DNA of 64,000 nucleotides from Chaetoderma sp. LZ-2023a (Eukaryota > Mollusca > Caudofoveata > Chaetodermatida > Chaetodermatidae). The DNA is taken from assembly GCA_034401795.1 (NCBI GenBank), contig CM067366.1:77348983-77412982 (forward strand), read 5' to 3'. This document shows, piece after piece, positions 1 to 11,009 of this stretch (position 1 is the first letter of the stretch; each line of letters starts with the position of its first letter). Below the pieces are notes generated by a model that saw only the letters and a list, made by a program, of their open reading frames with translations, was not told where the DNA came from and searched no databases. A program made the position numbers and the translations under genes.

Positions 1-202
1 GATCTTTTAAGCGTTTGCTAATGTGGCGAAGAATAATATTGCACTCCCGGCATAGGTTGGTGCAGTCTTTGGCCACTTCGATAGATGGGCAGCCATAATG
101 CTTTCTGCTCTGCTGACAGTTTTACTACTAGAGGGTCGTCAGCATACCTAGTTTTGTTGTTTTTAAGAAAGCCTATGGTGCTGGTAGCGGATGGTACCAT
201 AG
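1..202 (-). mobile_element. RTE-like LINE, part downstream of the endonuclease
   Basis: Read on the minus strand this encodes a stretch with NKTRYADDPLVVKLSAEQKA, typical of the linker between endonuclease and reverse transcriptase in RTE-like LINEs. It continues directly from the endonuclease segment at 1732-2860: once the LINE at 214-1718 and one copy of its target duplication are removed, the two pieces join in one open frame (EALTKILKS followed by MVPSATSTIGF). The element runs off the left edge of the window, so its RT domain is not visible. Clade placement rests on motif resemblance only. Confidence 0.6.
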
Positions 203-213
203 ATTTCAGTATT
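201..213. repeat. Target-site duplication, left copy
   Basis: agatttcagtatt occurs here and again at 1719-1731, exactly bracketing the plus-strand LINE. The first two bases may belong to the LINE's GAA tail, so the true length is 11-13 bp. Confidence 0.85.
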
Positions 214-242
214 GAGCAGACAGCAGGAATCCCCCCACTTAG

Positions 243-1685
243 CAAAGGAAGGGAACGCAAAGCACTGATCCAAGCTGCAAAGTTCAAATCGTTCAACAAC
301 CACCCGATGAAGATCAGGCAAGCACAGCTGTCAGCAGGAAGACTTAAAAGATCAAGTTTTGTGAAAGAGACAAAAGCACTTCAAAGGAAACATCAAGAAA
401 TGTTGCCAGCACAAATAGAGGACCCAAACCACACCCTTGATCCTCCACCCTGGGAAAACAAACTAGAGAGCATAGCTATTCGCACCACAGGACCTCATCT
501 CACAGCCAAAGATAAACACAGTGATGTGAGCAAGAAGGCCCTGACCCTAGCCATGCTGGAAGAAATGTACCCTCAGGAGACATGGATAAGGATCTACACA
601 GATGGATCAGCCAAAGATGCAATTAGGAGCGGAGGTGCCGGACTGCACATACAGTATCCAAACGGACAATATGAGTCAGCTGCAATACCGACAGGCAAAC
701 ACTGCACAAACTATAGAGCTGAAGTCGAAGCACTGGTTCATGCAGCTAATACCATCAGCAGAACAGCAGAGGGGCAGTAGCCGAGTGGTTAGCGAGTCGA
801 GCTCGTGACTCTAATGTCATGGGATCGATTCCCGGCCGGGCTGCGGCGTTGTGTCCTTGAGCAAGACACTTCACTCTGCGTTGTTCAAGTTCACCTGTCT
901 GTAAAATAGGTACCTGTGAGGGCAGTGTCGGCAATGTGGAATGTCAAAGCCTCTGAGCGCCTATAAAACGGCAGCCGGGCTGTATGCTCCCAAAAGGGAG
1001 TTTAGATTGTCAAGGAGTGAAATGGGCCCAATGACCAGGGGGTAAAGTTGGAAAGTCGGCTGAGCACGCAAGTGGAAGCAGACTATAAACCTGACCTATA
1101 CCTATACCTATATACCCTATTGCACAGATTGTCTTTTTATCTGATGCCCGCTCAGTCCTTGAGGCTATCACCAAAGGTAAGCTGCCACAACTTGAAGAAG
1201 CACTACAAACCATCAAATGCTTTCGGATAGCATTGCAGTGGATCCCCTCACACTGTGGAGTCCAAGGAAATGAGGAAGCAGACAAGATGGCAAAGGTGGG
1301 TGCAGAAGAGATTCAGATGGAAAACATGGTTACCCATACAGAGATGAAGACTATCATCAAGTCACTCTATAGAACACCTCAATCAGAAGATGCCTACCAT
1401 CATCTCTCGAGGCCAGCGCAAGTGACCATTTTTCGTCTCAGAACTGGACATAACAGACTAAACCAACACATGTACAGGCGGTTCCACCTTACGACATCGC
1501 CCGCTTGTCCTTGTGGAGAATCAGAACAGACCACAGAACACATACTTCAATGTTGCAGTACGTATCAGCTGCTGAGAGAAGAGATCTGGCCTTTGTCAAC
1601 CTCTTTTGTTGAAAAGCTGTATGGACCTGTGGAAGAACTGCAGAAAACCACAGATTTCATCTTGAGATCGGCTCTCCAAGTGTGA
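243..1685 (+). pseudogene. LINE RNase H and C-terminal zinc-like region, split by a SINE
   Basis: Before the SINE the frame (243-770) encodes QETWIRIYTDGSAKDA, with the first catalytic Asp of RNase H, then YRAEVEALVHA with the Glu. After the SINE the frame resumes near 1115, with a DARSVLEAI match carrying the next Asp, then SHCGVQGNEEADKMAK with the final His/Asp region. The C-terminus has CPCGESEQTTEHILQCC, a Cys/His cluster usual at the end of I/Jockey LINE ORF2, and stops at 1685. The SINE and several small changes mean it cannot be expressed as one protein. In a LINE, RNase H removes the RNA template strand during second-strand synthesis. Confidence 0.8.
771..1114 (+). mobile_element. 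tRNA-derived SINE with conserved central domain
   Basis: The 5' head has a Pol III A box (tagccgagtgg, 778-788) and B box (gggatcgattccc, 821-833) in tRNA spacing. It is followed by a central block with gtccttgagcaagacacttc, which resembles the conserved central domain shared by metazoan superfamily SINEs (V/Nin/Deu type; exact name from memory). The 3' end is a short (CCTATA)n tail. Comparison with the uninterrupted LINE copy near 23760 gives both borders to the base (gcaga / ccctatt). No target-site duplication is visible at either border, which is unusual for a SINE. Confidence 0.85.
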
Positions 1686-1718
1686 TACCAGCGATCGAAA
1701 AGAAGAAGAAGAAGAAGA

Positions 1719-1731
1719 AGATTTCAGTATT
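1719..1731. repeat. Target-site duplication, right copy
   Basis: This is the second copy of agatttcagtatt, directly after the (GAA)n tail of the LINE. It matches 201-213. Confidence 0.85.
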
Positions 1732-2860
1732 TTGGTTAGGGCTTCGTTTGGATCGAAGCTGACATCGATGTTAGCTATCTGCTCCCCAAGGGCTTTTTTG
1801 TATGACATTTGGGCGTCAGTGTCGCTGATGGGCGTGGGTAGGTTGTAGGTTACTATACCTTTTTGCCGTGTATGGTGTTTATATAATAGGTAGTGATCAT
1901 TCATCTGAAGACGTGTAATAACTAGCTTATCATCAGAATTGAGGTCTGTACGAACGAGTGTTCCGCAGTAAGGGTTTTGCTTCTGTCTTGCATAGTATGA
2001 AGTCTATGTGGTTGAAGACAGCTGTTGTAGCGTTAGAACATTTTGGGTCTTTGCGATCAGTAATGTGTCCAGTCCATGTTGTCCGGTGACGGCATGGGTA
2101 TTTGAAAGCCGTGTTTGTGACAAATAGGCCATTGGGACTAAGGAATGCCACCAGTGCATCTCCATTGCTGTTGTGTGTACCCTCCCGATACGATCCCATG
2201 CATAAGCCAAGTCCTGAACTTTTGTCTGCAATTCCGAGTTTACCCAGCTTGGAGTTAAAATCTAGCTGGGAGTGTAATGGCGGAGCTCAGTTCTGCATAG
2301 AAAGAATCTAATATTGCTGGATTCTCTTTGGCTTTTTGGGTAGTTGGGCCGTATGCATTGACAATTCGACACTTAGTGGTGGTGTGTCTTCGTGTAGGTA
2401 TAGCCAGGTCGATGAATGCAACACGATCACTGACATATCCAAAACTAATGTCATGGTCCAAGACCCTTGGTCCGATTACGAAGCCTACGCCCCAGTATGT
2501 GGCCTGTTTTTGCTCCATGAGCACTAGCTTATGGCCTGTCTGTAGTTGCTGCTCTGAGTGTTTAGCTACTTTAGTCTCTTGAATGCATGCAGTATCGATG
2601 TTATAGTGTTCACAGTCTGCAACTAAGGTTTGCCTCTTTGATGTTGCACTCAGACCACGTACATTCCACGTAGCTATAGTAAGCTCCTGGGAAGATTAAG
2701 TCATCCGAGGATTTCGAGCACAGTTTCTTTTTTGAATAAGGGTCAACATAATCAGAGTTGCTTCTGTATGCAGATGTCGGCCCGCAATCCTTGATGACTT
2801 AGTTTCCCAACAAAGATGGTACTTACAGAGGAGACCGGCGTGAAGGTGCCATCACTCTCC
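1732..2860 (-). mobile_element. RTE-like LINE, AP-endonuclease portion
   Basis: The minus strand encodes an AP-like endonuclease in several short frames. From about 2690 down it shows TWNVRGLSATSKRQTL, then ACIQETKV (catalytic QE-T block), VAFIDLAIPTR with RIVNAYGPT, and a C-terminal block GDALVAFLSPNGLFVTNTAF followed by TTWTGH and a match to the FNHIDFILC/SD-H block. These are the successive blocks of LINE endonucleases of the type that also gave rise to CFDP2-like genes. The stretch 2700-2860 is probably its 5' leader. Frame changes and stops make it a fossil. It was split later by the LINE now at 214-1718. Confidence 0.75.
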
Positions 2861-2959
2861 CCCTAAACGACAATTACATCCTATTAATGAGTTAGCTGAC
2901 ACATGTACAAATACAACTATGGGCACCACACCTGCTTCGAGTATGGTAACCGAAGCAGG

Positions 2960-4100
2960 CACGGTGCGAAACACATAACCTCAGCAAAATAATGCACCAA
3001 GTGGTAGAGACCATTGCCAATCCCACCGTGGAGGCCACAATAATGCCCCCGGTAGGTGTAACCAACATACTAATTCAAATAGGTCTAATACGGATGAACG
3101 GTTAGAGCAAGTTACAAAACAAATTACTTCTCTGACCAATCTTTTACCTACTTTATCAACCACGGTAGCACAGAGCTCAAATAGGTCTACCATAAACCAT
3201 CCTTCACTGACATCCACTCACCCAAACACTCGTTTGGATGCTGTGAAGCAGGACACTGGAGGGAACAGTGTCCAAGCCGTCCTCCCTGCACTACATTACA
3301 GTTAGCGCAAAGTAAGCCCCCAACAGAAAATCAGACAAACTAGCACGGGCACTGAAGGGCGAGTTCACTCAGTGCCCATCTCATAAAACTGACTCAAAAA
3401 CGTGTGCATTAACCCCTCTATCTAAACATAAACAAGATTGCGATGCTGTGAAAATGATCCCACAATCAATAGTACCACAGACACGCCTGGTGTGTGCGGT
3501 CCCTAATAACACTTCCCCAATAATGGATGACACTTCAAAACCATCCGTTCACATCCCACTCCCCTCTTTATGTAGGACGGCTCTGGTAAGTAATTCAACA
3601 GAAACGACTTTTATCCATGTTACTAGACCAGCCGCTATGTCGCCAAATGCACGGTGTCCCCTAGTGGTATATGATAACCGTCTCCTCCATCTTGGCAAAC
3701 GGACTCCTCCCTAAGTAGCACCGACACTGAGTCGCGCTGTTCGTCTACTTGGATACAAAAAGGAGTAGAAATAAATATAAAAATAGGCCACAAAAGAAGG
3801 TTTGTTTCTACTGTGCTTCTACTAAGCACATTATGATACATTGCCGGAGATGGGCCGCTCAAGTGGTACTTTACAATCATGCCACTAAACAAACTGCTGC
3901 CAAATCTACAGTGCACACTGGTTCCATATATTCCGAACCGTTGGCACCGTTACTACAAAAACCAATCAGGCAACAAAAACGTAAAATTGCTCCGTTTTTT
4001 ATTCTACCATCGACGTCACTTGCCAAAGTTATTGGCAAGCAGACTGTGTATATACAAGATTATACGGTACAACCAAAAGTAATCAGGAGATTAAAATAGA
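2960..4100 (+). pseudogene. Gypsy gag C-terminal / nucleocapsid region (fossil)
   Basis: The stretch from about 2960 to 3230 encodes a polar, Asn/Thr/Gln-rich segment with a short coiled-coil-like run (RLEQVTKQITSLTNLL). Near 3800 a basic segment leads into CFYCASTKHIMIHC, a CX2CX4HX4C zinc knuckle as found in nucleocapsid domains. A weaker knuckle-like match lies near 3235. This is the RNA-binding end of a gag polyprotein by family knowledge. The matrix and capsid parts are not recognised. Confidence 0.6.
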
Positions 4101-4140
4101 AAATCTCTCTCCCGTGTCGGAGAAAATAATATATAAATGT

Positions 4141-4404
4141 GCCTGATTATTTGGCGGTATGCCTACAAATGCCACCGTAGACACCACTGCCTCAATCACG
4201 GTGTTTAATGGACAATTATACTCTGGTATCCCTACCCAGCAGAAACAACCTCTTAAACCATCAAATAGCCAACTCCAAATGGCCACTGGTACCAATATTC
4301 CCACTGGCCTGTATTATAAACATAGTATTACAAATAGAGGAATTAAAATATATCCAGCTGGGAGTAGTTACATCCATACAAAGCGATGCACAATTGGGCG
4401 CTGA
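4141..4404 (+). pseudogene. Gypsy retropepsin-like segment (fossil)
   Basis: Here VDTTASITVFNGQLYSGIP, followed by a KPSNSQLQMATG-type strand, resembles the aspartic protease of Ty3/gypsy pol, in the expected place between zinc knuckle and RT. The stretch 4405-4940 continues with similar weak pol-linker sequence in which I recognise no domain. Confidence 0.5.
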
Positions 4405-4941
4405 TTTTCTCAGCGCCAGTGAAGCAGTAATTCACTGCAAACAACAAGACTTAGAAATACACGGCCATCGTATTCCACTAGGCCCGGAATCAACCTTATA
4501 TCATACTTGTGCTTTAATATGGGCCTCCTCAGCCACTGCTAAGGCGGGCCACGAAAAAACCTTGTGGGCCACCACACCTCAGTTAAAAAGATTCATACCG
4601 CTCTGATAGAACCTGACCAGGAATATATGTTGGCCTCTAAATGTGTTAGTCCAAGAATGTTAGTTACCACCACTAATAGGGGCTGTATACTTTACCGTGT
4701 GTTTACCGGCACAGCTAATCCTATTCACTTAGTTCCTGGGGTATGCTGTGGCCGTCTGATGGACATCGATTTGGTGGAAATACTTCCCACGATTCACACA
4801 AATGCCACCATAAAAAACACGGATATACCGGAACAACGACACAGCCTGTGTTTGTGTGCCATAGTTTGATTAGCCCACGCTCAGAAAAGTAATGTACGAT
4901 AACTATTTTATAAGTACAAAGATAGTTTTCCAGCAAGTGAT

Positions 4942-5530
4942 ATGGACCTAGGTGAGACTCACCTAGTCCGTCACTCCATTGATACTGGTGATAATAGACC
5001 AGTGAGACAGCCGGTGCACCGTCTTCCTATCCATAAGGAAGTGGAAGAACACCAACAAGTCAATGACATGTCGAGAACGGGAATTATAGAGCCCTCCACA
5101 TCTCCGTGGGCCACTCCCATAGACTTAGCAGACAAGAAAGATGTGTCACTATGGTTTTCTATTGACTACCACCGCTTAAATGATTTAAGCATTAAGGCTG
5201 CCTATCCTCTCCCTATAATTGATCAGGCAGTGGACTCGTTGAACAAGTGCTTACCACATTACAGTGTGAACTCTGTTTATGTTACATAGACGAAGTTATC
5301 GTTTTGGCCCCTCTTTTGAACAGACCTTGGATAACGTGGACAAGGTGCTGTTACGGTTTGAAAATGCAAATTTGAAACTTAAGCCAAAGAAATGCCACCT
5401 CTTTAGAAAGAATGTTGAATTTCCTGCGCCATGTAATATCCACTGATGGAGTGGCCACTCAGTCCACTAAAACTCAAGCAGTAGCCAAATGGAAGACTCT
5501 GACGTTGGTGACTAACACTCGAAGCTTCCT
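4942..5530 (+). pseudogene. Gypsy reverse transcriptase (fossil)
   Basis: The segment starts with the gypsy RT entry region (IDTGDNRPVRQPVHRLP), then GIIEPSTSPWATPI and FSIDYHRLND, followed by YPLPIID. Downstream sequence near 5290-5520 matches the palm-to-connection part (LKLKPKKCHLF and a FLGICQYY-like end). These are family-specific RT blocks. The domain is incomplete and not functional. Confidence 0.75.
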
Positions 5531-5536
5531 TGGGAT

Positions 5537-6091
5537 TTGCCAGTACTATTAGAGCGTACATACACCATTTCAGTGAGATTGCGGCACCATTATTCCAAAT
5601 CGCTGAAAAATAGACCATTTGAATGGACGACAGAGTGTGAGGTTTCCTTTAAGGTGTTAAAGGAACATTTGACATCTGCACCTATATTAGCTCACCCGAA
5701 CCCTAACCTTGAGTTCATCTTGGATACTGATGCATCTGCTTATGCAATAGGCGTGGTTCTATCTCAGATCGTCAAAGATAGAACAGAACAAGCACTAGCG
5801 TATGGCTCCCGTATTCTTCATAAAACTGAAAAGCGATACGCAACCACTAAGAGCGAACTATTGGCAGCAGTATACTTTGTCAAATATTACAAATATTTTC
5901 TGTACGGATGCCCTTTTACATTGCGTACGGATCATGTCTCGCTATGGTCACTCAGGAACCTGAAGAATCCTGAGGGCCAAGTGGCGAGATGGCAGCAATC
6001 CCTGCAGGCCTACAACTTCACCGTGGTTCATAGACCCGGTAAACTGCATGGAAATGCCGATACCTTGAGATGGGTTAGGACTCGAGGATGA
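5537..6091 (+). pseudogene. Gypsy RNase H (fossil)
   Basis: FEWTTECEVSFKVLKEHLTS is the standard gypsy RT/RNase H connection. It is followed by FILDTDASAYAIGVVLSQ (first Asp), KSELLAAVYFVKYYKYFLYG (Glu), FTLRTDHVSL (Asp) and VVHRPGKLHGNADTL (final acidic position). Domain order and spacing match the Ty3/gypsy RNase H. This is the longest uninterrupted piece of the fossil pol. Confidence 0.8.
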
Positions 6092-6173
6092 ACCTGAAGT
6101 GGCCAATACAATACAACAAGACACATCACCGTTCCCCGCATTCCCTGAGCTCAGATGTATGGACTAGGATGCG

Positions 6174-7000
6174 GTGAAACTTGCTCAAGAGCAATCTACA
6201 GACGCGCAAACACGAGAAGTGTATGCCTGGGTCCAGGAAGGGGTACTTCCTTCCAAGGAATTCATTAGTCCCTTATCCACTATGGTCAAATATTACTATC
6301 AGTGGTATGAAGAATGCCAAATAAATAACCGTGTCTTATACCTTAATAACAGGATAGTAATACCAGAATGGTATCTAGTCATGATACTGGAACAGTTACA
6401 TGACAATGCTTGTCACCTTGCCGTAGAGAGAACAGTCCAACGAGCCATAGCTAGATTCCATTGGATAGGCATACGCGACAGTGTAAAGGTATGGGTGGCG
6501 AAATGTGTGCCCTGCCAGCGCCGAGCTGTTGGCCAGCACCACTGTTCACCATTACAAACAAAGATTTTCGGTGCACCTTGGGAGCGAGTTGCAATAGATG
6601 TGCTAGGACCCCTGAATACAACGGATGAAGGAAATAAATACATCCTTGTATTGCAGGATTATTTCACGAAGTGGGTAGAAGCATTTACTCTTCCAGACCC
6701 AGAGGCCAGCACCGTAGCCGAGGTCCTGACAAACAATGTTTTCTGCTGTTTTGGTATGCCACTTGAACTACTGTAGTAACTTTGAGAGCCAGCTGATCTT
6801 CGAGCTCTGCAAATTGTTCCATATAGTCAAGACCCGCACAACACCATACCACCCACGCGGGGACGATATGGTAGAGCGATTCATTAGAACTCTAGCGGTA
6901 ATGCTGATTATGGAAACACACCTTGATTGTTGTGATTGGAATCTGTGGCTCCCATATGAGTTGATGGCATACCACACTTAAATACACTCCACCACCGGTG
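6174..7000 (+). pseudogene. Gypsy integrase zinc-binding and catalytic core (fossil)
   Basis: An HHCC zinc-binding module is visible (CHLAVERTVQRAIARFHW then CVPCQRR). It is followed by the DDE core start PWERVAIDVLGPL, the YILVLQDYFTKWVEAF strand and the late core block PYHPRGDDMVERFIRTL near 6850-6900. Placement after RNase H fixes the family as Ty3/gypsy. The piece is broken. Confidence 0.8.
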
Positions 7001-7055
7001 ATACCCCTGCTAAGTTAATGCTAGGCAGTGAGTTAGCCTTACCCTAGATCTAGCC

Positions 7056-7536
7056 ATGCCTATGATCACTGGAGAAATAAACTCACCTCCTCTATGCGTA
7101 GACCTCATCCAGCAGAGGATAGAGCAAGCCCATGAGCTAGCAAGAGAGACACTTTCCACCATACACCGGCACCAGAATACCTGGCATGACAGTCGTGTAC
7201 ATGGAAACGCATGTGGGGTAGGAAAAATGGTATGGGCACGCGATACACGACGTTCACCAAATGTGTTACCAGTGGAAAAGTCCCTATGTGGTAGTATGTA
7301 AGAAGTCCGATGTGACCTACCAAATCCGTGCCTCGGATGGCCTGACCTCAGTCATCCACTTCGATCAGTTAAAACAATGTGTCAGTGATAACTCAGTGCC
7401 AGAGCTCGGGCTGAGTAAAACATATAACACCGGTACCCAGACAATTTTCTCTACGGAGATAGGTGCTCCCTCCGTTAGCCAAATGCACCACGGTGCTAGC
7501 TCGGCTCTTCCCCTACTACGCCAGGGGCAGAACTAA
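7056..7536 (+). pseudogene. Gypsy integrase C-terminal region (fossil)
   Basis: A helical segment (QQRIEQAHELARETL) is followed near 7270-7370 by SPYVVVCKKSDVTYQIR and VIHFDQLKQC. The latter resembles the GPY/F-like small barrel and its trailing HxDxLK element at the end of gypsy integrases. It is part of the same fossil. Confidence 0.65.
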
Positions 7537-7858
7537 CAACAAGTTAACGCAGGGGACGACGACGAGATACGTACTCACCCTCTCCCTCCTCTGCATGGGA
7601 CTACCCGGTCTGGTAAACCGTATTTGAAGATATTTTCGTTTGTATTGTCCAAGGGAAAGATGGAAAAGTGTCCCCCCCCCATCCTCTTCCAACTCCAATA
7701 CACGTGCTATTATCCCCATTATAGATTTGCCACAGGCAGAGATGGACGATCCCAAGTGGGAATAGCTCCTGCACGGTGCAACATGTAACAAGTAGCATAA
7801 GAGTGAATAGGTTTGATGAAACCTTAGCCTGCTCTAGACAACAGGAAAACCGTACATC

Positions 7859-8359
7859 TTGGTGCTACTCCAAACCCGCCCCCAAAATACTGGACCCCAC
7901 TTTCCCCGGACAGCATCACTCCCGACTGCTCCACTGAACCAGATCGCGTCCCCCGTGTCAAACACGACTCTATTCCCGCTCCAGGCAGCCACGGCTAGAC
8001 TAGCTGTACCGTTTCCATTTCAAGCCCCGCCCCTTTCCCGGAGTATGGTGCCATACGTCCCACAAATGGCACCCATTCCATATGGTGCCTATAATCCAGT
8101 CAAAACCGTACCCCAAGGAGTTACACCTAGATCGGACATCACAAATCCCATTTTCCTCACCCTCTCCCAGTCGTCAGAGGACAGTCATACCTCCGACATG
8201 AGCGGATCTACGGTTACAGAAGAATTGGCCCCCACCCCCAGTGCACTGGTTGTTGAGACAACTAACTGTAGTCGTGGGAGCAGCCTGATCCGTAGATCTC
8301 GGCGTGTTTATTCCCAGAGCTCAAGAAAAGAAATGACTGAGCACCAGATCGTTGTGTAA
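7859..8359 (+). pseudogene. Proline/serine/threonine-rich ORF after pol
   Basis: This is a 166-residue open frame, rich in Pro, Ser and Thr (for example PFPFQAPPLSRSMVPYVPQM), ending in an Arg/Ser-rich tail (LIRRSRRVYSQSSRK). It has no transmembrane helix and no recognisable env motif. It may be the disordered tail of the gypsy polyprotein or an extra ORF of that element. I do not recognise it. Confidence 0.35.
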
Positions 8360-10424
8360 TGGGAGATTACTCTTCTGGTCCAGTACCCCACACCGATTCC
8401 CTATTCCATTTCCCAAATCCCTGTGATCAATCAGAACAAGCACCAAATACAGAATGCCAAATTCACCAACACCACTCGCTACCAGGCTAGGAAACTAAAA
8501 ATTCGTACTGCGCTGGGATCTACACACACTCGCTTTATTTGCCACATACAGTGAGGACAGGCAACAGACATACCGCCAGTAATGTGGTATCCACCATCAT
8601 CCATCCAACAATCATACACCTATCCATTTCAAACAGAAACGTATATCATACAGAAGCCGCCTCATCCTACACTACAATAATACGGCGAGCCCGCCGCTCG
8701 CCGTATTCCCCGATAACCCTGCATCAGAACGGTTTGCTCAGCCTGGAGAACTGATCCTAGCCCAAGGCACAACACAGCCAACATAAACACTTCATACAGA
8801 TTTCCCCGCATAAAATACACCACGCCTTACAAAACCGTACCAACAGATATCACCCTACACATCTTTTCACCAAAAGCTGCGGTAGCCTTCACGTTGGTGA
8901 AAGTTAATTAAATGAAAAAGCAGCATTACACGCCCCTTGGTATATCCATCCATAGGGAACGACATAAAAATCAAATAACGGTACACAGCTTCACATATAT
9001 ACACGTAATATCAGACCGCTTTGGTAAGAGGGCAGAATATACCACAGTCTACCGTCAGTACGAGTAGGATTTTACCACCGAAAGGAAATTCGGTAATGGT
9101 TTCATTCAAGTACGGCAGCTATCTAAATGGTTATCCCCGCCCTAAGTAACTCCGTCCCACCTGCTATAAGGCTCGGCCATTACAGAGTGAAAACTATTTA
9201 AAGTCCTTTGAAGTTGTCACCGCTAACACCGTGGCAATGCATCCCTGTCGTAACAAAATTAACATCCCACCACCGCGCTGCACTAATAGAAAATTACCAG
9301 CCAAGCACACTAAAAACACTCATCAACACGTCAGAAATACACTCAGGTTGATTAAAATCACGTAATCTCCAAACAACGGTAAAAATTACTGTGAAATTTG
9401 TTGTAACTGTGCCACGTTTAAGCTGGATTGTACCGCTTGCATTCATGCACGGATGTGACAGAACAAGTCCCTCCTATGGAGAGGGATGCTTGGCCGTCCT
9501 CACACCGGTTAAAAACGGCCATGCTTAGCACGGTGGTCAGTAACTTGGCGCATGTAAGACATAGGTTTGTTAAAAAGACAAGAAAATAAGACAAGACGGC
9601 AAGACTGTTATAATTTTGAGTAAGAACTGAATAAGTTCTACCGCAATTATTATGCACGAAACTACCTGGCTGAATAAAAAAGCAGCATGTAAACTTAAAC
9701 AATCAAAACACTGAGAGAATTTCAAAAATAATTCTCCTACGCACTATTTTTGGAAGCAGGATTAAAATAATGTATTCTATACATAGTAATGAGATGTACC
9801 AACAAGTAAATAAGTTGCCGGGATGAAAACAGACAGCCCCCCCCCCCCTCTCGGTCATAAATAACGGCATGACACAGTCATTTTCTTATCGACCAATGTA
9901 CTATAAACGGTCTGCACTATGGAGACATTCTAAGATGGTGGAACTACCGATATACCACGTGACAGGTACTTACTGTTTTAGAGCTGTATGCTTAGGGCAT
10001 TATAGACAAACGGGTGGCCAAACCCCATGCAGCTCTACCACGCCAGCTGAAGAGGAGGCAAGAGGTGATACCTCGGAGTCAATGGGCTGCTAACGTAATC
10101 TCGCTCTCACCTAACCTTCCGTACCGCCTAGCCTGAGATAAAATTAGGCAAGTTTATAAGCATCTAAACAGAAAACCGCCTCGGTTAATTAAAGAACAGG
10201 CATGCGCGTGGAAAATATAGTTCACCATTAGTACCACCTAAGAACTGGTGATCCCTTGATAATCAAATAGAGTAGGTGCTCCCCTTGGCTTTTACTATAC
10301 ACCGTCTCTGCTAGCTTGAACGAAAATAACCGTTCAGCAATGCGAGAACAAAATAAAGACTTTCGCAGATGGGGCGGCCGAATCACCCGTCGACAAAGAT
10401 CAGGCGTGGTCATCCGCCCTCCTG
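8360..10424. other. No recognisable gene; ACCGT-rich sequence
   Basis: No open frame here resembles a known protein. A poly-C run sits at 9838-9848. Short frames such as 9869-10093 have no recognisable motif. The stretch shares the ACCGT/ACGGT word enrichment of the flanking fossil, so it is probably non-coding or decayed sequence of the same element. Confidence 0.5.
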
Positions 10425-10448
10425 TGACGTCAGCAAAAGCTATAAAAG
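10425..10448 (+). promoter_or_regulatory. CRE plus TATA promoter-like site
   Basis: A perfect cAMP-response palindrome (tgacgtca, 10425-10432) lies 8 bp before a TATA box (tataaaag, 10441-10448). An AATAAA signal follows at 10575-10580. The arrangement looks like a compact Pol II promoter, as in the U3 of an LTR, but no repeat partner was found. Confidence 0.45.
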
Positions 10449-10630
10449 TAGGAAATCGTGCACCGTAAGTTCATATTCCCTATCAAATCAACACAAGGGA
10501 AGGTCACCAGCAATAGGGCTCTATAGGGCTCGTGTTGAAGACCCAATTCCGCTTTTTATATTCAGTCTATTATTAATAAAAATGTTTGCAAAGCAAAAGT
10601 TGATGCCGGAAAACTAGTTAGAGAATAGGC

Positions 10631-10840
10631 GTGTGGTGTGGCTGTAAGAACGGCCTGATGTCCCTTGAAGAGGATCTACGGTTGTCGGAGAGCTCCGACG
10701 AGGAACTAATTTCTCTCCCGCAATTAGAAACCAAGCGATGTTGGTGCACCTGGTCACCTCGCGGTACCGTTCCTTGCCAAAAATTAATTTTCGAGAAACG
10801 CCCACCATTTATGCCAGAGTGCCTTCTGCCACCAATTTGA
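10631..10840 (+). CDS. Short acidic/cysteine ORF, unknown
   Basis: A 69-residue frame. From the internal Met it reads MSLEEDLRLSESSDEEL, an acidic casein-kinase-like stretch, then KRCWCTWSPRGTVPC, with a small Cys cluster. It lies downstream of the CRE/TATA site. The shape recalls small regulatory proteins of viruses and retroelements, but I recognise no family and chance is possible. Confidence 0.25.
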   Translation: MWCGCKNGLMSLEEDLRLSESSDEELISLPQLETKRCWCTWSPRGTVPCQKLIFEKRPPFMPECLLPPI

Positions 10841-11009
10841 TCACCTTTACACCGCAGCGCATTACAATATTACCCATGCTTTGACGTCCATACACCATGT
10901 GACCATTGTTGCATTAGAAATTGGTGAAGAAAACGAAGATTAGACCGTCTTTGCTCCAAAGTAGCGGATCCGAAGACCGTTACGAACTCTCTCTGTAGAA
11001 AAACGATCC

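Larger units (their letters stand above)
214..1718 (+). mobile_element. I-superfamily LINE, 5'-truncated copy 1
   Basis: This is a 5'-truncated non-LTR retrotransposon holding only the end of the RT region, the RNase H domain and the C-terminal cysteine region. It ends in a (GAA)n tail at about 1700-1720 and is flanked by a 13-bp target-site duplication, so it inserted by target-primed reverse transcription. The host site is a minus-strand RTE-like LINE. It is very close to the longer copy at 20716-23960, from about 243 here and 23252 there onward. A SINE interrupts it at 771-1114. The combination of endonuclease, RT and RNase H (seen in copy 2) places it in the I/Jockey superfamily; the exact clade is not resolved. 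Confidence 0.85.
2880..8760 (+). mobile_element. Ty3/gypsy-like LTR retrotransposon fossil (gag end and pol)
   Basis: Parts appear in the standard gypsy order: gag C-terminus with zinc knuckle, retropepsin-like segment, reverse transcriptase, RNase H, integrase, then a proline-rich tail ORF. Integrase after RNase H is the Ty3/gypsy order. The start of gag and a 5' LTR are not seen, and no obvious 3' LTR directly follows pol. The element is clearly broken, with on the order of ten or more breaks, so it is old. Its base usage shares the ACCGT-rich character of the following 7.5 kb, which suggests that both belong to one larger element. Confidence 0.8.
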
